Shown here in pieces: positions 1 to 10,889 of a stretch of 64,000 bases of DNA. A model generated the notes under the pieces. The model did no database searches, was not told the origin of the DNA, and was given only the letters and a program-made list of their open reading frames with translations. Numbering within the stretch: the stretch's first letter is position 1; each line of letters begins with the position of its first letter. This stretch comes from Catonia carolina (taxonomy: Eukaryota > Arthropoda > Insecta > Hemiptera > Achilidae): positions 237,103,038 through 237,167,037 of the forward strand of contig JAQMRL010000001.1 of NCBI GenBank assembly GCA_035578175.1, given 5' to 3'. Made by a program: the position numbers and the translations under genes.

Positions 1-44
1 AGTATTTACAAGTACGTACTAATTACTAGATGAAGCTTTTAGAT

Positions 45-207
45 GGCCGGCCCATTGGTGTAGTGGTTAGTGCAAAAAGCTTCTATGCCGGGGTCCCAGG
101 TTCAGTTCCCAGTCAGGTTTGGTATTTTTTGTCACTCATCTTCACCTACTATCCTTCTCTTCATTTGCATTAGCAATTGTAAAAGTCGGATGTAAAACAA
201 AACAAAA
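45..207 (+). repeat. tRNA-derived SINE, short family (SINE-B copy 1)
   Basis: Begins GGCCGGCCCATTGGTGTAG with an A-box-like TGGTGTAGTGGTTAG and a B-box-like GGTTCAGTTCC, then a short body and A-rich tail. A second copy is at 7295-7441. It looks like a tRNA-headed SINE, not a tRNA gene, because no acceptor stem or clover leaf closes. Confidence 0.6.
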
Positions 208-870
208 ATTCTGACTTTTTTTTACTTGAAACACTAAATTTTTTTTTCGCTCTTCGTAATATTTTTTAGTTTCATATTAATCTTACCCAATTTTGTTATT
301 TCCTTATTTACAAATTGAGCATTCTGTAATAAAATAGTTTTCTTTTGGTATGATTTCAGATGAAAATACTGACATCAGAACTGCATCATGTAGCTCCGAA
401 TCATTTTGGACAAAAGTATTTTGGCACTGATTAGTTTGTGATATTATGATCAAGTTTTTTTATGTTGTGTAATCAATGTGTTTTATATTTATTTGGCAGA
501 AATATTTGTTCCTATTTGTTGTATTACGTACTGGTATTATTTATTATTAAATGTTAAACAATGATTTTGAAAGTGGTTGTTTTTATTTCATTAATTACAG
601 TAAACTTATTAAAAATTTACGGTGAAATTTTGAATCTTGCTGTCTTCAGTTTTTACTTGTATCTTGTCTTACAAACTACACCATGTCATAGTTCAACTGC
701 TTGTCCCTCCAACTCCTATGACTTTTGTTTTTCTTTTAGATAAGATTCAATTCTTGGATTTAAGGGGAAGTTTCCCATCGCTTATTTATTTTCATGCAAA
801 TCTGTTTAGCATAAGTTGAGTTAACTTTAGTCTGTTTCACCAGTGAATGGATTTTACTACTGTTTTTTTT
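208..870. other. AT-rich intergenic stretch, nothing recognised
   Basis: Only short random ORFs (longest 60 codons). No motif, repeat copy or splice-linked coding segment was recognised. Confidence 0.4.
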
Positions 871-1846
871 TTTTACTTTTTCTTGCCTATATAAATATAT
901 ATTCTTCAACAATATATAAATGAATACAGGAATGAATATGAATTGGAATGGGATATGAATATAGGAAAGAAAGTATTGTTTTCATGTCGATTTTTCGAAA
1001 TAGAGTTTTCACTGGATCTACACGTTTTCAGACCCCCTGAATCCAAAAAAAACATGTTTTTAGCGATTGTTGTGTGTGTGAGAACAGAATATCTCAAGAA
1101 CGGAACATCGTACAAACTTGAAATGTGACTTAAGTTACACACCACTACTGGACCCAACACGAACATTTTCGCCTAAATCAGTCAACCAGAAGTAGTAGTT
1201 TATTCATGTAATTTTTCACTTTTTTGCGATTTTCTCAAAAACAGGTCCTACGATTTTTTTAAAAAATCGCCTGGTTTTTCTAAATTGTTTATGCTTTACA
1301 AGATAGGGTAGGCACCATGTTCGCTGAAATTCTTAGTGAGGCTGTTTTCACGTAAAATAATTGTTTTTTTAATATTGCGGCTTTAATATGCATTTTAGTG
1401 CAAAAGTTGTTGACAATTTAAAATCCTATAACTTTTATTTCAAACATTTTTTGTATAACGCTTAGTTTAGCAGTAATTAGCGATTTTCTGTATTTTTCTC
1501 ACGAAAACGCGTGAAAAATCAATTTTTTAAAGATTTCGGCCTTAGTATGCATTTCACGACAAAAGTGTATATAATGAAATTTATAGGAAATTAAAAGATC
1601 TACAACTTTTATTTAGAGAATTTTTCTCTACATAGCCTAGTTTAGCGTGAAAGAGTGATTTTCCTTATTTTTAAGCCAAACAGGTTGATTTTCATTTTGC
1701 GTTTCACTCATGATTAAAATTAGGTTATGTTTATTGAGGTAGTTTTTTTGTTTATTTCTAATGTTTTATTACTAATGTTTGATTGTATTGTTAATTATTT
1801 GCATTGGCAAGAGAAAGTTGTGTGAGTATTTCACACCAGATTTTTA
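871..1846 (+). repeat. ~950-bp interspersed repeat, copy A
   Basis: Starts ACTTTTTCTTGCC and ends GGCAAGAGAAAGTTGTGTG plus TTTCACACCAGATTT. The CTTTCTCTTGCC start is the inverse of the GGCAAGAGAAAG near the 3' end, suggesting a non-autonomous DNA transposon. Other copies: 9817, 13510, 23434, 38001, 40626 and a broken - strand copy in 39300-40620. No coding frame survives. Confidence 0.75.
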
Positions 1847-1849
1847 GTT

Positions 1850-2850
1850 ACAGTAAAATCCAGATTATTCATCATGGGGCTACTATTTTTGCTAAAATGT
1901 GAACACGAATGAATTTATGAAACAAAAATTTGTTATAAATGTGAGGGGGTAGCATGACCTTGATTCAGAAACAAAAAATTATATCTAAAAAATATTCTGG
2001 CGAGCAAATGTTTGAATGGGTATGGCATGCTACAAAGTTGGCTGGTGACGAAAATACTCTAATGGGCATTCTCTAATGTTAAATAAAGAATATTTATTTG
2101 CTGTATTTGTATGGTTACAGTCCTAATACGTATGATACATTCTAGTAAGCATTTGTTTAATGAATTTTGTTTATTTGAATTTTGAGATAATTTTAACTGC
2201 ATATACAAAAGTAGGCCTACATATTTGGTGTTCCTTTTAAAAATTTTGATGTCTTTTTCAGTTATTATTGTTTTTATTAGTTTGTAAATAAATATAATAT
2301 ATTATGAAACTCACGTCGAAAGTGTAACAAGTCTTCTTTGCACATGTTCACTTAATTCATCTCTCCTGAACATCTGCCAACCTGGCCACTCATTTATGAC
2401 GGTAAATTGGGGTTTCACTATATTAAGAAAAATAAGAATAAATGGTTTAGTCAAATTATGTGATTTATAGTTCTTTAATGAATAAATTAATGACAAAGAA
2501 ATCTATCTTAGGTATACTAAGTAACTATTACATTACATTAAACATTTATGTAAAATAATGTAATGTTATTTAATGAATGAATTGAACAACATTGCAAAAG
2601 TACCATGTGGATGGAACACTATTACAAAGCACAGATGGAATTCTGCTTAAAAATGTAAAAACACTGTGACTGCACCCCTGCGTGAATACAGTTGGACTTA
2701 CCACATCATGATCAGTGGCATATCTCAATAGAACTGTGTAAGGGTTGCAGTGTTGTCTTTACAATATGTATAGGCTTATTGCATGGAGCTTTGCGCATTC
2801 TTCTTCAAGTACTATCTATTTGAATGTTGGTGACCATCATAGCAATTGAA
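1850..2850. other. Intergenic, nothing recognised
   Basis: AT-rich non-coding DNA. A small imperfect palindrome around CATTACATT/AATGTAATG sits near 2529-2566; otherwise no supported feature. Confidence 0.4.
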
Positions 2851-2853
2851 TTA

Positions 2854-3578
2854 GTCATTTCAGAAAACCCATAAGTCAAAATTTTACATTTTTTTCTTTA
2901 GTGCATTTAGAACTAACTGAGTATAAACACATCATCCCTACAAAATCTCATAAGTCTGGCTTTCCTTTAGTTATAAAACAGCAAGGAAAAGCTTATACTT
3001 AAGGATATTAAGTGTTTCCTTCTAATTAAAAATCGAAAGCGGATGATTTTTTTATGCTTAAGCTCTACTTTCTAGTGGAAAAGGCTATATGAAGTTTCTA
3101 TGCAAAAATCTTTTTAAGGGAAATAATTACTGTTTGTGACGATGATGAAAAACATGAATAGTCCTGAAAAGCAAGATTTATCTCTCTGAAAGTTACGAAT
3201 TTCAATTTTTATTACTGCAAACAGCTATTTTAAGTCACTAATGTAAACTACAATATCAATAGAACTAATACACTAATGTAAACATAAATAAATGAATAAT
3301 TTCTTCTGGTCTAACAAAGAATGTATTACAAAAAACAACGCAGGTTAGCATTTTACTCCAATTTACTTCAGAAACACCTTAAGTCAAAATTTTTAACTTT
3401 TTTTTTAAGTGGCTTATCTTTAAAAATACAAAAGTATACATTTTATATTAAGGGGGACAGGCCTCTGAAGTAATTACATTTTTCTAATATTGTTTTTTTT
3501 TATTGAAACGTAAATTACCAGTTTTTTTTTAATTTTTCCAAAAGTTAGAATTTTGACTTATGGGCTTTCTGAAATGAC
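2854..3578. mobile_element. Putative non-autonomous transposon with ~35-bp inverted ends
   Basis: The left end GTCATTTCAGAAAACCCATA is repeated inverted at 3578 down to about 3544 with a few mismatches (GTCATTTCAGAAAGCCCATA when reversed). A third partial, direct copy of this motif lies inside near 3367-3400. About 725 bp, no ORF. Confidence 0.5.
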
Positions 3579-3711
3579 CGATTCACTTGTCATCATTGTG
3601 CATTAGTCCAGTATTTTATATTAAATTGTTTCATCAGTTTATGTGCGTGTTGCTTTAGTTAAGAGCAGTTAGTTTTCTTGCTTCATGTTACATACAAAAA
3701 GTTTGTAAGAT

Positions 3712-3890
3712 GCAAGCTGTTCATAAAGCATAGAAAGAAAGGCTAAAACAAGTCATGCCTTTGATTTAAAAAAAATTGAACAGCTTAAAAATGGTGAAAG
3801 TGTATCCTCAGTGCAAGGTTTTTTTGGAGTTAATAAGTTAATAGTTTGTTACATTAAAGAAAAAGGTCTAAAATATTCAGAGAAGCATAA
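3712..3890 (+). pseudogene. pogo/CENP-B-type transposase N-terminal fragment
   Basis: One frame reads AFDLKKIEQLKNGESVSSV then FFGVNKLIVCYIKEK, resembling the helix-turn-helix of pogo/Tigger-like transposases. The first ~65 bp recur at 4390-4450. The rest of the transposase is absent, so it is a dead fragment. Confidence 0.5.
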
Positions 3891-4387
3891 AATAAAATAC
3901 TTCCCAGTCATCATTATATTTATTTATGTCGTGATATAACATTGAATAATTAGATTTTAATTTTTCTTTGTTGACCACATAGGTTTGGTTTTGCTATTTG
4001 TGGAGTATAACCTCAACAAATAGCTGGGATTACTACCCTGCATTCTTATTACATACTAAGACTTTTACCCTGAATTGCAAGTTGATGTCATTTTAAAAAA
4101 TTGACATTTTGATTGAGGGGTAAGGCCCTTACAAATTTTCCTTGACTCAGTGCTGCATTAAATCTGGAAAATATACCATGTTGGAATAGAATTGTAAGTA
4201 AATAAACTCTTTAATAATGGAATACAAGTTGAAGGTATGCTACTCCATTAAAATAAAAGAAACTGTTCTAACATTTGTCAGAAATAACTTTGAGAGCCCT
4301 TGGTCAGAGCACGAAATTACAAAATTGTTGATTAAAATTTAAAATAAAGAAAATATTAATGTTACATAGAAAAAGTTAATTTCATTT

Positions 4388-4452
4388 TGTAAGATGCAAG
4401 CTGTTCATAAAGCATAGCAAAAAAGGCTAAAACAAGTCATGCCTTTGATTAA
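4388..4452 (+). repeat. Second copy of the 65-bp pogo-like segment
   Basis: Near-identical to 3705-3770 (AAGATGCAAGCTGTTCATAA and onward), in direct orientation ~680 bp apart, and it stops before the helix-turn-helix. Confidence 0.6.
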
Positions 4453-4459
4453 AAAAAAA

Positions 4460-7235
4460 AATTACAGGTTTTTAACTTGTTTTGAACAAAGAACGTTTGT
4501 TTTTCGGCTGAATGGATAATTTCAAATATCTGTAGTAGGGACTACGAAAGTTTTATCAGGATTCAATTAAATTTAAATCCTAATAAAATTTTCAAAAGAT
4601 CAGTTTAGATTGATATGCCAGTTATTCTCCATATAATTTACAAGTTAAAAATGTTTGCAGTTTTTCCTCATAATTTCTACAAGTAGAATATTCATGGTCG
4701 CGAGAAAGTGCAAGTCAAACGGATTTTGTAGTACTAAACTTGAAGCGTTTCGAATTCATAAAAACACAAGTAGCGCTAGATAATAGAATAGCTACTCGTA
4801 TTATAGCAAAATACATCATAATAATATTTATTTATTTAAATTAAATTGTCTATAACAGTCTTTCAACTATTATAAACGTGCAGTAGTATTGAGCTACGTG
4901 CCATGAAGCGCTTTGTGTGACGTCAATACTTAGTGTAGAGGCCGTATTCTAAGTTTCAATAGAAATTGAATTGTATTACATTTTGCTGAACCAAATAAAT
5001 CAATAAGGCAGATGTCAGCTGTTTGTGTATGTGTTTTTGAATGTTCTTCTTCTACTTATTGTGTGTACTAATAACATCACAACGTGTTTCTTGTCAGTAG
5101 TGAGTACATTGTACGATTACGTTTTATGTACATTGTGTAAGGTTATAAAATTAGTTTACATTACTAACAGAACATTTAAATAATTTTGTATGTGTCTGAT
5201 TGATTTCATTGTACATCGAGTGTAATGAAATTTTGAAGAGTACATAGTTATTTCGGACCGTTATTTCTGCTATTTTCTTGGATGTTTCATTGAGCTGAGC
5301 TTTTTTGCACAATTCTGAGTAAGTTTTATCAGTCTCGGTTATATTTTGTGTAGTATTATCAATCTGAATTTTTAATTATATCTTTGTTTGTCTAAAATTC
5401 AATTTATAAGTTAGCCATTCATAAATTAGTCGTTGAACGTACACTACCGGCATGTCGTATCTTCGTTACAGAATATTCCTGTTGTTAGTGTATTTATTAC
5501 GTATCTACTTAATGTTATCAAAGGCCTGTTTATTTGGAAAAAGTATACGTATCTTTTAAAGTTATTAATAATATCAGATTATGTAATATTTATTATGACT
5601 GCGTGATAAGATGCTATAAATGACGTCATATGTATTGTTCGTGAAATTAATTACGATTGCTACACAGGCATAGCGCCGCATGATTATCTTCACATTAAAT
5701 ACCATTTCATTGGCACAGTACGATAGCTGATTGCGGTAATTGCAGACTTTGATGTATTAAAGTGTTGTAGATTAATAAATCTGTTATAAAATTGCTCTTA
5801 TATTAATTATTTTTGTATGTATACATTGAGTTTTATAGCTAAGAACAGTTAATTTAAAATAAAAGCATGTAACAAAATTCTTAAGGCAGTGCTGAGCAGA
5901 ACAAAGATTAGCTATTTTACTTGATATAGCAACAGCTACTATACTGAAATAAAATTGAATTATTGAAAGTAGATGAAGGTATGTCACATTTTCTCTTTCA
6001 TTCCTACATATTGAGATGTTTCTTTTTGTTACTTAGATTTATTGTTTCTATTGTAAAAACAACAAAGTATATTTGAAGCTAGGTAAACTGTAGATAAGGT
6101 ATGAGTTTGTAGAATTTTCTGTGGGACCGACACTGACTGAAATAAGGAATTTATTAATTCTCTAAATTGTGAATGATTGGCTCTATTGTGGCCTTGGTTA
6201 TCTTTGTATTGATAGATTAAAGGTATTGTATTAAAAATCTAGTATTACTGACTTAGTTACTCATTAAATTTATATCATAATTATTTAATGACTATTTTGT
6301 AATATGTTGTGGTCACATCCAGGGCTTTGTGGTTAGTGAAATAATAATTCCTTGCCTATATTGAATAAAATACAGTAATCTTACTTAAAAACAAACTTAA
6401 AGTAAAATACAAACTTGTAAATTAAAAAATCAAAATCCATAAATATTTATCTTGCAGGCAATATCACCCATGGTCTTTTTGACTGTAGGGCAACATTGGT
6501 TTGTAATCAAACTACTAAGTAGAAATTCGGGGTTTGGGAATTGTAACATATTAAAAACCCACACTAGTCACAATGATTAAGCTCTGTTTAATCAACTTTA
6601 AATAATAGACAAAAAATTTTTTAGTTATAACTGATTTATTATTAAATTATTAGAAGATTTTTATTGCCTTTAGAATAAAGGTTAATAGGTACTACAATCT
6701 TAGGGGCTTATAGTATAATAAATATTGATTTAGGTAATTTGAATCATAATATCATTTAAATTAGTCTCCTTTATTGTTATATGATTTTGAACTGAAGTTA
6801 TTATCTTATCTCAGTTTAATTGCTGTAATAATATACTATTTATAATTCAACATCATTTGAATTGGTTTGTTAAAATGTTGTGTAGCTATATTTAAATCTT
6901 TAGATTATTAATTTAAATTAATTGATATACGTATACTGTTTCCATAAATAACCTATATTAAAAACAATATTTATTTGATGTACCAGTATTTCTTACATTT
7001 TGAATATCTTTCCAGTACAGTATAGTAAACACTTCAACTCCAGTAAGTCTTCTTGATTCTGACTGGGTAGTGAACCCAGGACCTTCATCTGAGCAGTTTT
7101 TTTCTGATTTAACAAAAAAGAGCTGCATGTAATTGTACGTTCAAAACTGATAAAAATAACATAATTGTTGCTAATATATCTGCCTAGTAAACAAATCATT
7201 AATTTTATGGTTTTTTTATGTACAATTTGTGTAAA
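4460..7235. other. Intergenic, nothing recognised
   Basis: AT-rich, only short ORFs (up to 67 codons) with no recognisable protein similarity. No repeat shared with the rest of the window was noticed. Confidence 0.35.
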
Positions 7236-7738
7236 ATCAATCTGGTTGGTTTAATGGAGAAGTTGTCACCACAAGTCAGGTGTTGTCATCACAAGGCTGG
7301 TCTATTGGTATAGTGTTTAGCGTAATTGGCTTCTACGCCGGGGTCCTGGGTTCAATTCCCGGTCAGGTCTGGTATTTCGTTATCATCATTATCCATCGTC
7401 TTCATTAGCAGAATTGCTGAACAGTCAGATGTAAAAAAAAAACAAGTCAGTTGTATAACAGCTGATTTTTGGTTGAAGGTTCTGTGGTTCAAATCCTAGT
7501 AATTAATTTTACATAGATTTTAATAATAAGACTATGGTTACTGATGTACTTTTATGGTTGGGGTTCAATTAACCATACTCTCATAATAATTGTTGCCTTA
7601 GTCTGTATAGGACTACATCAGTTACCTGATTTACAAATCATACATAATCATCCTCATCTTATTGGGTCATGGAGTTCTTTATTATTCTTAATTAGAAAGA
7701 TTGCAACATAGAGGCATTAAAGATTAAAAAACAAATTA
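7236..7738 (+). repeat. tRNA-derived SINE, ~330-bp family (SINE-A), interrupted by SINE-B
   Basis: Head (7236-7279) and body (7442-7738) match the family seen at 11043, 44076, 45653, 55421 and 56821: a B-box GGTTCAAATCC, then TTTTATGGTTGGGGTTCAATT, ATTGGGTCATGGAG, and a TTAAAGATTAAAAAA-like tail. It is split by a SINE-B copy flanked by ACAAGTCAG on both sides. Confidence 0.65.
7280..7441 (+). repeat. SINE-B copy 2 nested in SINE-A
   Basis: GGCTGGTCTATTGGTATAG head, B-box GGTTCAATTCC, GTCAGATGT plus poly-A. Flanked by a 9-bp duplication ACAAGTCAG at 7271-7279 and 7442-7450, which fits target-primed insertion into an older SINE-A. Confidence 0.65.
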
Positions 7739-7742
7739 TATA

Positions 7743-8232
7743 AAACTAGCATGCCCCGTGCGGCTTTGCTTGCGAAACATGGGTAATCAATTTTTTTAAA
7801 TGAATATGTAACAGAAATTTTATATTTGCTAGTCGGCTGTATACTCCAACGTACACACACACACACACACAAATTTCCTGCGTACGTCTCTCATTAGTCT
7901 TTATACATATGTACTGTACTTCAACAATAGTACACAACAAACATACACGCAAGACAACATTTTGATAATTTACCTCGCCTGCATCTCTCATTATCATCAA
8001 ACCCCTTCATCTACTTCAACAGCAACACGCACTCACATGTACACACACACACACACACACATATTTACGAAAATCTTCATTAGGGCCCTTAGGTTTATCA
8101 TTTTTGAAAATTTAAAAATAAAATATTGTGAATATAAATATGAATATTCTGTCAAAATTTCATGAAAATCCGTTTAGAAGTTTTGGAAATTAGCCTATAC
8201 AAAAAACACTATTTTTTTTATAATATTAATAT
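7743..8232. repeat. Unclassified transposon-like repeat with two CA microsatellites
   Basis: Starts ACTAGCATGCCCCGTGCGGC and ends with TTTCATGAAAATCCGTTTAG plus AATATAGATTAT, a style common to interspersed repeats of insect genomes. (CA)n runs lie at 7853-7871 and 8041-8060. No coding frame. Confidence 0.4.
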
Positions 8233-8304
8233 AGATTATCTATTCTTATTATTATCAATTTTTATTTATAAAAACTAAACAATTATTATTACTACAATTT
8301 GTAC

Positions 8305-8450
8305 TATTGGCCACCACCATGACACAGTTATTAGTTTGCTAGGCTGTACAATAGAAGACTGGGGCTTCGATTCCAAGATAGGATTTGGAAAAATTTTTCT
8401 TGTTAAAACCCATCGATAATAATGTATTATAACCCACTGTGCACTAATGA
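8305..8450 (+). repeat. Degenerate tRNA-headed SINE-C-like copy
   Basis: Shows an A-box-like segment, a CTTCGATTCC B-box-like sequence, then GATTTGGAAAAATTTTTC, similar in layout to the SINE at 52990. Strongly diverged. Confidence 0.35.
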
Positions 8451-8571
8451 GTTAATAATTACACTAATGAGTTAATGCTACTTAAAAACAATTTGTACAA
8501 TAATTTATGAAATATGAGAAATATTTAATGCTGAATTAGGTAATAAGCTTTTTGTAATACTATACAAAATA

Positions 8572-9540
8572 CAGGGTGTTTATAAAAGAACTCCTTGATT
8601 CAAGTGTTATTTAAATAGCTTTAATTAACAGAAAAACTTACATGATAATACATTCTGGATGAGAAATTTTTCAAGTATTGTATATTTAATAAACTTCGAT
8701 ATGTGCATCATTCGTTGCCCTGCATATGTCCAAATGGTAATCCACTTCTTCCCACGTACTTGCCAGCATATCGGGTGTTATTGCTGGAACAATCCTCTCC
8801 TTTAGGTGTTCAATGTCACAGATTTTCTCTGAGTAAAAAATGTTTTTAACATGTCCCAAAAAAAATAAATCTAGCGGTGTAATGTGTGGGCGCCTTGGTG
8901 GCCACGGGATCGGGCCTGTTCTTCCGATCCACCGGCCTGGAAAACAAATGTTTAATGCAGTACAGATACAGTTGTTGTAATGCGGAGGAGCGCCATCTTG
9001 CTGAAAGAAAATTACTTCTTTTTCTTCTTCAATATCGTCAATCTGTGGAAAGGTGTACTGCTCTAACACATCACTGTTATGAGTTCCGTTGATTTGTTTT
9101 TTCGGCAAATATGAACGGGCCAATGACGTGGTCACACAAGTCCACACCAAACATTAAGTTTGGGTGAGTCACGCTGATGTTTGATAATTTCACACGAGTT
9201 AACTCTGACCCCCAAATCCTGCAATTATGTCGATTTACTTGTCCACTAATGTGGAAAGTCACCTCATCTGAAAACATGACATTTTTCAGGAAGTCCTCAA
9301 TTTTGTTTAGCATTAAGGTTGCAAATTCAGTTCTTTTAACTTGGTCATTGGGTTTAATTTTGTGTGCAAGCTGTATCTTATAAGCACGTAATCTAAGTCT
9401 CTTACGCACTGCTTTGTGAACTGTAGACTTAGGCAGGTGTAGCTCTAAACTGCCCCTTGCTAATGACTTTTTCGGGCTTTGTAAACATGATTGTCGGATC
9501 TGTTCCACATTCAAATGCAGAAGTATAAAATATTTCATTA
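8572..9540 (-). pseudogene. Tc1/mariner-superfamily transposase pseudogene
   Basis: Two overlapping - strand frames (9538-9077 and 9150-8686) together read as a DDE transposase: MFSDEVTFHISGQVNRHN and CRIWGSE around the first Asp, VIFFQQDGAPPHYNN at the second, RWIGRTGPIPWPPRRP then LDLFFLGHVK at the third, CRATNDAHIE at the end. The frame changes near 9077-9150. A transposon end, CAGGGTGTTTATAAAAGAA, sits at 8573; the opposite end was not found, so the copy is 5'-truncated and dead. Such elements cut and paste at TA. Confidence 0.85.
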
Positions 9541-9816
9541 AGTTAAATTATTAATTTCTGAGTGTCTGCCACGTGGAGTGACTTTTTTACCAGCTTCTAA
9601 TTTAAACTCCTTGTTAACCAAAGAACATTTCATTTATGATAGTAATACATGGCAATTATTTTTTTTAAATTAATGAGTTTATTATCTCATAATCTTTTTA
9701 CTGTGAAAATTTGACATCTAATAATTAGTGGGGAAAAAAAATTATTTTCACTGGGTAAAAGATAAGCTTAGTTTTTTAAACATACTGGCTATTGATTGAG
9801 GTAAGTTACTATGTAT
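9541..9816. other. AT-rich spacer, nothing recognised
   Basis: Between the mariner relic and repeat copy B; no feature supported. Confidence 0.3.
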
Positions 9817-10722
9817 TTTTACTTTCTCTTGCCTATATGAAAATATAGGAAGGAAAGTATTGTTTTCATGTTGATTTTTCACCAAATTACGCGTTTTCAG
9901 ACCCCCTGAACCCAAAAAATATGTTTTTAGCGATTGGTCTGGGTGTGTGTGTGAACAGAATATCTCAAGAACGGAACATCGTACAAACTTGAAACTTAAG
10001 TCACACACCACTACTGGACCTGATACGAACATTTTGATCAAAATCATCAACTGGAAGTAGTAGTTTATTCATGTAATTTTTCACTTTTTTGCAATTTTCT
10101 CAAAATTGGGTCCTACAATTTTTTTTAAAAATTGCCTGGTTTACTTAATTTTTTATGCTTTACAAGATAGGGTAGGCACCATATCTGCTGAAATTCTTGG
10201 GGAGGCTGTTTTCACGTAAAAAAGTTGTTTTGAAGATTGCGGCTTTAATATACATTTAGTCCAAAAATTTATAAAATAAAAGTTGTAGAGAATTTAAAAT
10301 CCTACAACTTTTATATCAAACATTTTTTTTATATTATGGTTAGTTTAGCGGTAATTAGCGTTTTTCTCTTTTTCTCTCACGAAAATGTGTAAAAAAATCA
10401 ATTTTTGGAAGATTTCGGCCTTAGTATGCATTTTACGACAAAAGTGTATATAATCAAATTTATAGGAAATTAAAATATCTACAACTTTTATTTAAAGAAT
10501 TTCTCTCTACATAGCCTAGTTTATCGTGAAAGAGTAATTTTCCGTATTTTTAAGCCAAACTGCGGTTGATTTTCATTTTGCATCTTTCACTCATGATTAA
10601 AATTAGGTTATGTTTATTGGGTTTAGTTTTTTGTTTATTTCTAATATTTTATTAATAATGTTAGGTTATATTGTTAATTATTTGCATTGGCAAGAGAAAG
10701 TTGTGTTTCACACCAGATTTTT
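9817..10722 (+). repeat. ~950-bp interspersed repeat, copy B, just upstream of Pgm2
   Basis: Starts TTTTTACTTTCTCTTGCC and ends GGCAAGAGAAAGTTGTG then TTTCACACCAGATTT. Its 3' end is 92 bp before the Pgm2 ATG, so the promoter may lie inside it. Confidence 0.8.
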
Positions 10723-10814
10723 CTATAAAAGAAAGTTTGCTTTGTTAAATTCTTATTTGATGCAATGTTATATTCGGTTTTTGTCCTTTTTTTTTAGAAG
10801 TGCCATTATAAAGA

Positions 10815-10889
10815 ATGGCTGCTGTTCAAGTTAAGACGGGGAATTCTGAATTAGATGAAAAAATAGGAGAGTGGCTAAAATGGAATAAG
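10815..10889 (+). CDS. Pgm2: Pgm2 coding exon 1
   Basis: Encodes residues 1-25, starting at ATG in the context AAGAATGG and ending WLKWNK before donor GTAAAG, phase 0. The exon follows 92 bp after a copy of the ~950-bp interspersed repeat, so the 5' UTR or promoter must lie in or beyond that repeat. Confidence 0.88.

Noticed and set aside
8686..9538. Host gene domesticated from a mariner transposase
   Set aside because: The frame is broken around 9077-9150, one transposon end is missing and no splice structure links the frames; a decayed transposon is simpler.
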